Assembly: GCF_000170895.1 (NCBI RefSeq)
Contig: NZ_ABCS01000068.1
Span: 1-55,304, forward strand
Direction of reading: 5' to 3'
Origin: Plesiocystis pacifica SIR-1
Lineage (GTDB): Bacteria > Myxococcota_A > Polyangia > Nannocystales > Nannocystaceae
DNA: 55,304 nt
The notes beneath the pieces are model-generated. The model was not told the DNA's origin. It saw only the letters and a list, made by a program, of their open reading frames with translations, and made no database searches. Positions 53,388-55,304 of the stretch are shown here, piece by piece (position 1 is the first letter of the stretch; every line of letters starts with the position of its first letter). The position numbers were made by a program, and so were the translations under genes.

Positions 53388-54728
53388 GTGAACCAGACCA
53401 TTCAGACCACCGGTTGGAACTTCCTCAAGACCGCGAACGCGCTGACCTCGGTCACGCTCGAGACCCTCTTGGACTGGCAGCGGCGCTTCGGGGAGCTCTA
53501 CACCATCAACATGGGCCCGCTCCCGGGCTTCCAGGCCGTGGCCGACCTGGAGATGGTCGACACGATCCTGGTCAAGGAGCGCGCGCGCTTCAAGAAGGCG
53601 GCGATGTACGACGGGCTCGCGCTCATGACCGGGCGGGGCCTCGTGACCAACGAAGGCGCGCACTGGAAAAAGCAGCGCCGCCTGGCCAACCCGGCCTTTC
53701 GTCGCGAGTACCTCGACGATGTGTTCGCGCTGATGATGGAGGAGGTCGACGCGAGCATGGACGCCATCGCGGCCCGGGAGGGGGAGGTCGTGCACTGGGA
53801 AGCCGAGGCGACCGCGCTGGCCATGAACGTGGTCGTCAAGGTGCTGATCGGCTCGACCCTCGAGGGCGACACCGAGCGCTTCTCGGCGGCGGCGCAGCTG
53901 GGCCTGGCCCACGCCATGCGCCTGTGGAAGGACCCCTTCTTCAAGTACACCCAGCACCTGAGCGGGGCGAAGCGGCGCTTTGACGCCGAGAACGCCTTCT
54001 TGGGGGAGCTCATCGATCGCTTCATCCGCGAGCGCAAGGCGACGGGCAACGCGGGCAAGCGCGACATCCTGTCCATGTTCATGACGGCGGTCGACGAGGA
54101 CACGGGCGAGCCGATGCCCGACCAGCAGCTGCGCGACGAGATCATCACGATGTTCCTGGGCGGGCACGAGACCTCGGCCCACACCCTGGCCTGGGGCATG
54201 CTCCGGCTCCGCGACCACCCCGAGGTGATGGCGAAGGTCCGCGCGGAGGTCGAGGCCGTGACCGAGGGGGCGCCCTTGAGCCGCGAGCACCTGCGCGCGC
54301 TGAACTACACGACCATGGTCGTCAACGAGATGCTGCGCATCGACGCGGCGGTGTGGACCATCGCGCGCACCAACCTCGAGCCCGTCCGCTTCCCCAACGG
54401 CCTGGAGTTCCCCGCGAACACCCAGTTCATGATCCCGATCTACGCGATCCAGCGGAACCCGAAGTACTGGCCGCGGCCCGACGCCTTCGAGCCCGAGCGC
54501 TTCGCCGATGGCCTGCCCAAGGGCGCGCTCAAGCACAGCTTCATGCCCTTCGGGGCCGGCGAGCGGATCTGCATCGGGCGCAACTTTGCGATGATGCAGC
54601 TGGTCGCGATCGTGGCGAGCTTGCTGCGTCGCTTCGATGTGGAGGTGCTGTCGAGCTCGGCGAGCTACGAGGCGGCCATCACCCTCGCGCCCACGAGCCA
54701 CATCGACATCCGCGTGCGCTGCTTGTAG
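53388..54728 (+). CDS. Cytochrome P450
   Basis: 446 residues from the GTG at 53388. All P450 marks are present: I-helix MFLGGHETSAHTL (oxygen-activating motif 258-263), K-helix ExxR in NEMLRID (Glu314, Arg317), PERF-like FEPERFADGLP, and heme-binding FMPFGAGERICIGRN with Cys395 as iron ligand. The WKKQRRLANPAFRREYL segment is the C-helix that contacts the heme. The style is close to the CYP4/CYP102-like group that oxidises fatty acids and related lipids, but the substrate is unknown. No ferredoxin or reductase is adjacent. Confidence 0.95.
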   Translation: MNQTIQTTGWNFLKTANALTSVTLETLLDWQRRFGELYTINMGPLPGFQAVADLEMVDTILVKERARFKKAAMYDGLALMTGRGLVTNEGAHWKKQRRLANPAFRREYLDDVFALMMEEVDASMDAIAAREGEVVHWEAEATALAMNVVVKVLIGSTLEGDTERFSAAAQLGLAHAMRLWKDPFFKYTQHLSGAKRRFDAENAFLGELIDRFIRERKATGNAGKRDILSMFMTAVDEDTGEPMPDQQLRDEIITMFLGGHETSAHTLAWGMLRLRDHPEVMAKVRAEVEAVTEGAPLSREHLRALNYTTMVVNEMLRIDAAVWTIARTNLEPVRFPNGLEFPANTQFMIPIYAIQRNPKYWPRPDAFEPERFADGLPKGALKHSFMPFGAGERICIGRNFAMMQLVAIVASLLRRFDVEVLSSSASYEAAITLAPTSHIDIRVRCL

Positions 54729-54747
54729 CGAGCCGGTCTGGCCTGGG

Positions 54748-55304
54748 CTAGCTCTGCCTGGCCGCGATGACCTCGCGCAGCTGCTCGCGGATGCGGGCCT
54801 GCAGGGCCATGGGGACGCGCTCACCCGGGGCCTCCTGGCAGGTGCGCAGGTCCGCCTTGAGCCCGTCGCAGATCGCCGAGCAGCGCGGGCAGCTGTCGAC
54901 GTGGCTCTGCATGATCGCGCAGGCTCGAGCGCCGAGCTCACCCTCGGCGTGCTGGCTGAAGGCGAGGGCGATGTCGGGGCACTCGGGGGTGGGCTCGGCG
55001 ACGAGGGGCTGGAGCCGATCGCGGAGGGTCTTGCGGGCCCGGTGCAGGCGGCTCTTGACCGCGCCGACGGAGACGCCGACCACGGCCGAGACCTCGGCGG
55101 CGCTGAGCTGCTCGATGTCGCGGAGCAAGAGCACCTCGCGCTGCTCGAGCTCCATGGTCTCGAGGACCTGGCTGACCAGCCCCCAGGCTTCGCGGTCCGC
55201 GGCCGCGGCCTGCGGGTCGTCGCCGCTGGCGAGCTCGGCGAGGCGCTCGACGGGCTCGCGCCGGGTCGGGGCGAACTTGCTGGTCCGCAGCTTCTTGATG
55301 CAGT
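54748..55304 (-). CDS. ECF sigma factor with fused C-terminal zinc anti-sigma domain (5' end outside the window)
   Basis: The frame is open from the right edge: CIKKLRTSKFAPTRREPVE, then a spacer. Sigma region 4 follows (VLETMELEQREVLLLRDIEQ, then LSAAEVSAVVGVSVGAVKSR and LHRARKTLRDRL), giving the -35 recognition helix. The chain then continues into a zinc-finger anti-sigma-like (zf-HC2) domain with FSQHAEGELGARACAIMQSH and HVDSCPRC, and a helical end. Region 2 lies outside the window. Having sigma and anti-sigma-like parts on one chain suggests self-inhibition released by a redox or zinc signal, which is inference. It converges on the P450 gene 19 bp away. Confidence 0.88.
   Translation of the reverse strand, partial: CIKKLRTSKFAPTRREPVERLAELASGDDPQAAAADREAWGLVSQVLETMELEQREVLLLRDIEQLSAAEVSAVVGVSVGAVKSRLHRARKTLRDRLQPLVAEPTPECPDIALAFSQHAEGELGARACAIMQSHVDSCPRCSAICDGLKADLRTCQEAPGERVPMALQARIREQLREVIAARQS

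Overview
The window is very GC-rich and almost fully coding. Its gene content points to a myxobacterium, probably of the Nannocystis/Plesiocystis/Enhygromyxa side of the group. The supporting signs are three membrane-bound Ser/Thr kinases within 17 kb, many lipoproteins with long Gly/Thr or Ser/Glu stalks, a subtilase with a MYXO-CTERM tail, a roadblock/LC7 protein, a VCBS-repeat lipoprotein and an ImuB mutagenesis polymerase. The assignment is an inference from gene content. I saw no rRNA, tRNA, CRISPR array, transposase or phage genes.

Layout. 1-3.1 kb: end of an ABC exporter operon (FtsX-type permease, LolD/MacB-type ATPase, outer-membrane barrel). 3.6-11.5 kb: a lipoprotein with four related domains, a KAS III enzyme, a beta-propeller/ferritin-like fusion, a thioredoxin-fold lipoprotein, an SPFH lipoprotein and a frameshifted gene remnant. 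11.8-16.6 kb: imuB, divergent from a Coq4-like gene across a perfect 17-nt palindrome, then a HEAT-like lipoprotein and an Rnl2-type RNA ligase. 16.9-25.5 kb: two Ser/Thr kinases flank a leftward group with late cobalamin genes (cobT, cobS, cobC), an alpha/beta hydrolase and a methyltransferase. 25.6-27.2 kb: a bestrophin-like channel translationally coupled to a redoxin lipoprotein with an in-frame TGA at the first Cys of its active site. 27.4-33.8 kb: a B12-binding radical SAM protein coupled to an HSL-type esterase, a paralogous esterase, a third kinase and a small barrel protein. 34-42.7 kb: mainly leftward genes: a phosphoesterase, a stalked lipoprotein, tsaB, an amidohydrolase, an arylsulfotransferase-like lipoprotein and a subtilase. 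42.8-55.3 kb: an acyltransferase, a VCBS lipoprotein, an unknown protein, a two-gene YeeE/YedE system, an RND efflux pair, the roadblock protein, a cytochrome P450 and the start-less end of an ECF sigma factor carrying its own zinc anti-sigma domain.

Strongest signal: the redoxin at 26592-27197 looks like a selenoprotein. The TGA at 26856-26858 replaces the Cys of a WCPHC active site (giving U-P-H-C). The frame stays open with conserved redoxin sequence for a further 112 codons, and a SECIS-like hairpin starts 4 nt after the TGA with its apical loop 20 nt away.

Second signal: two families of dispersed intergenic repeats. Family A (135- or 152-nt units, tandem at 3.1, 11.5 and 51.4 kb, single at 27.2 kb) begins at the stop codon of four different genes, always in the sense direction. 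Family B is a 42-nt palindrome that also starts at a stop codon at 25.5 kb and seems to have left a remnant supplying the cobT stop codon. They look like 3'-UTR modules rather than ordinary insertion sequences.
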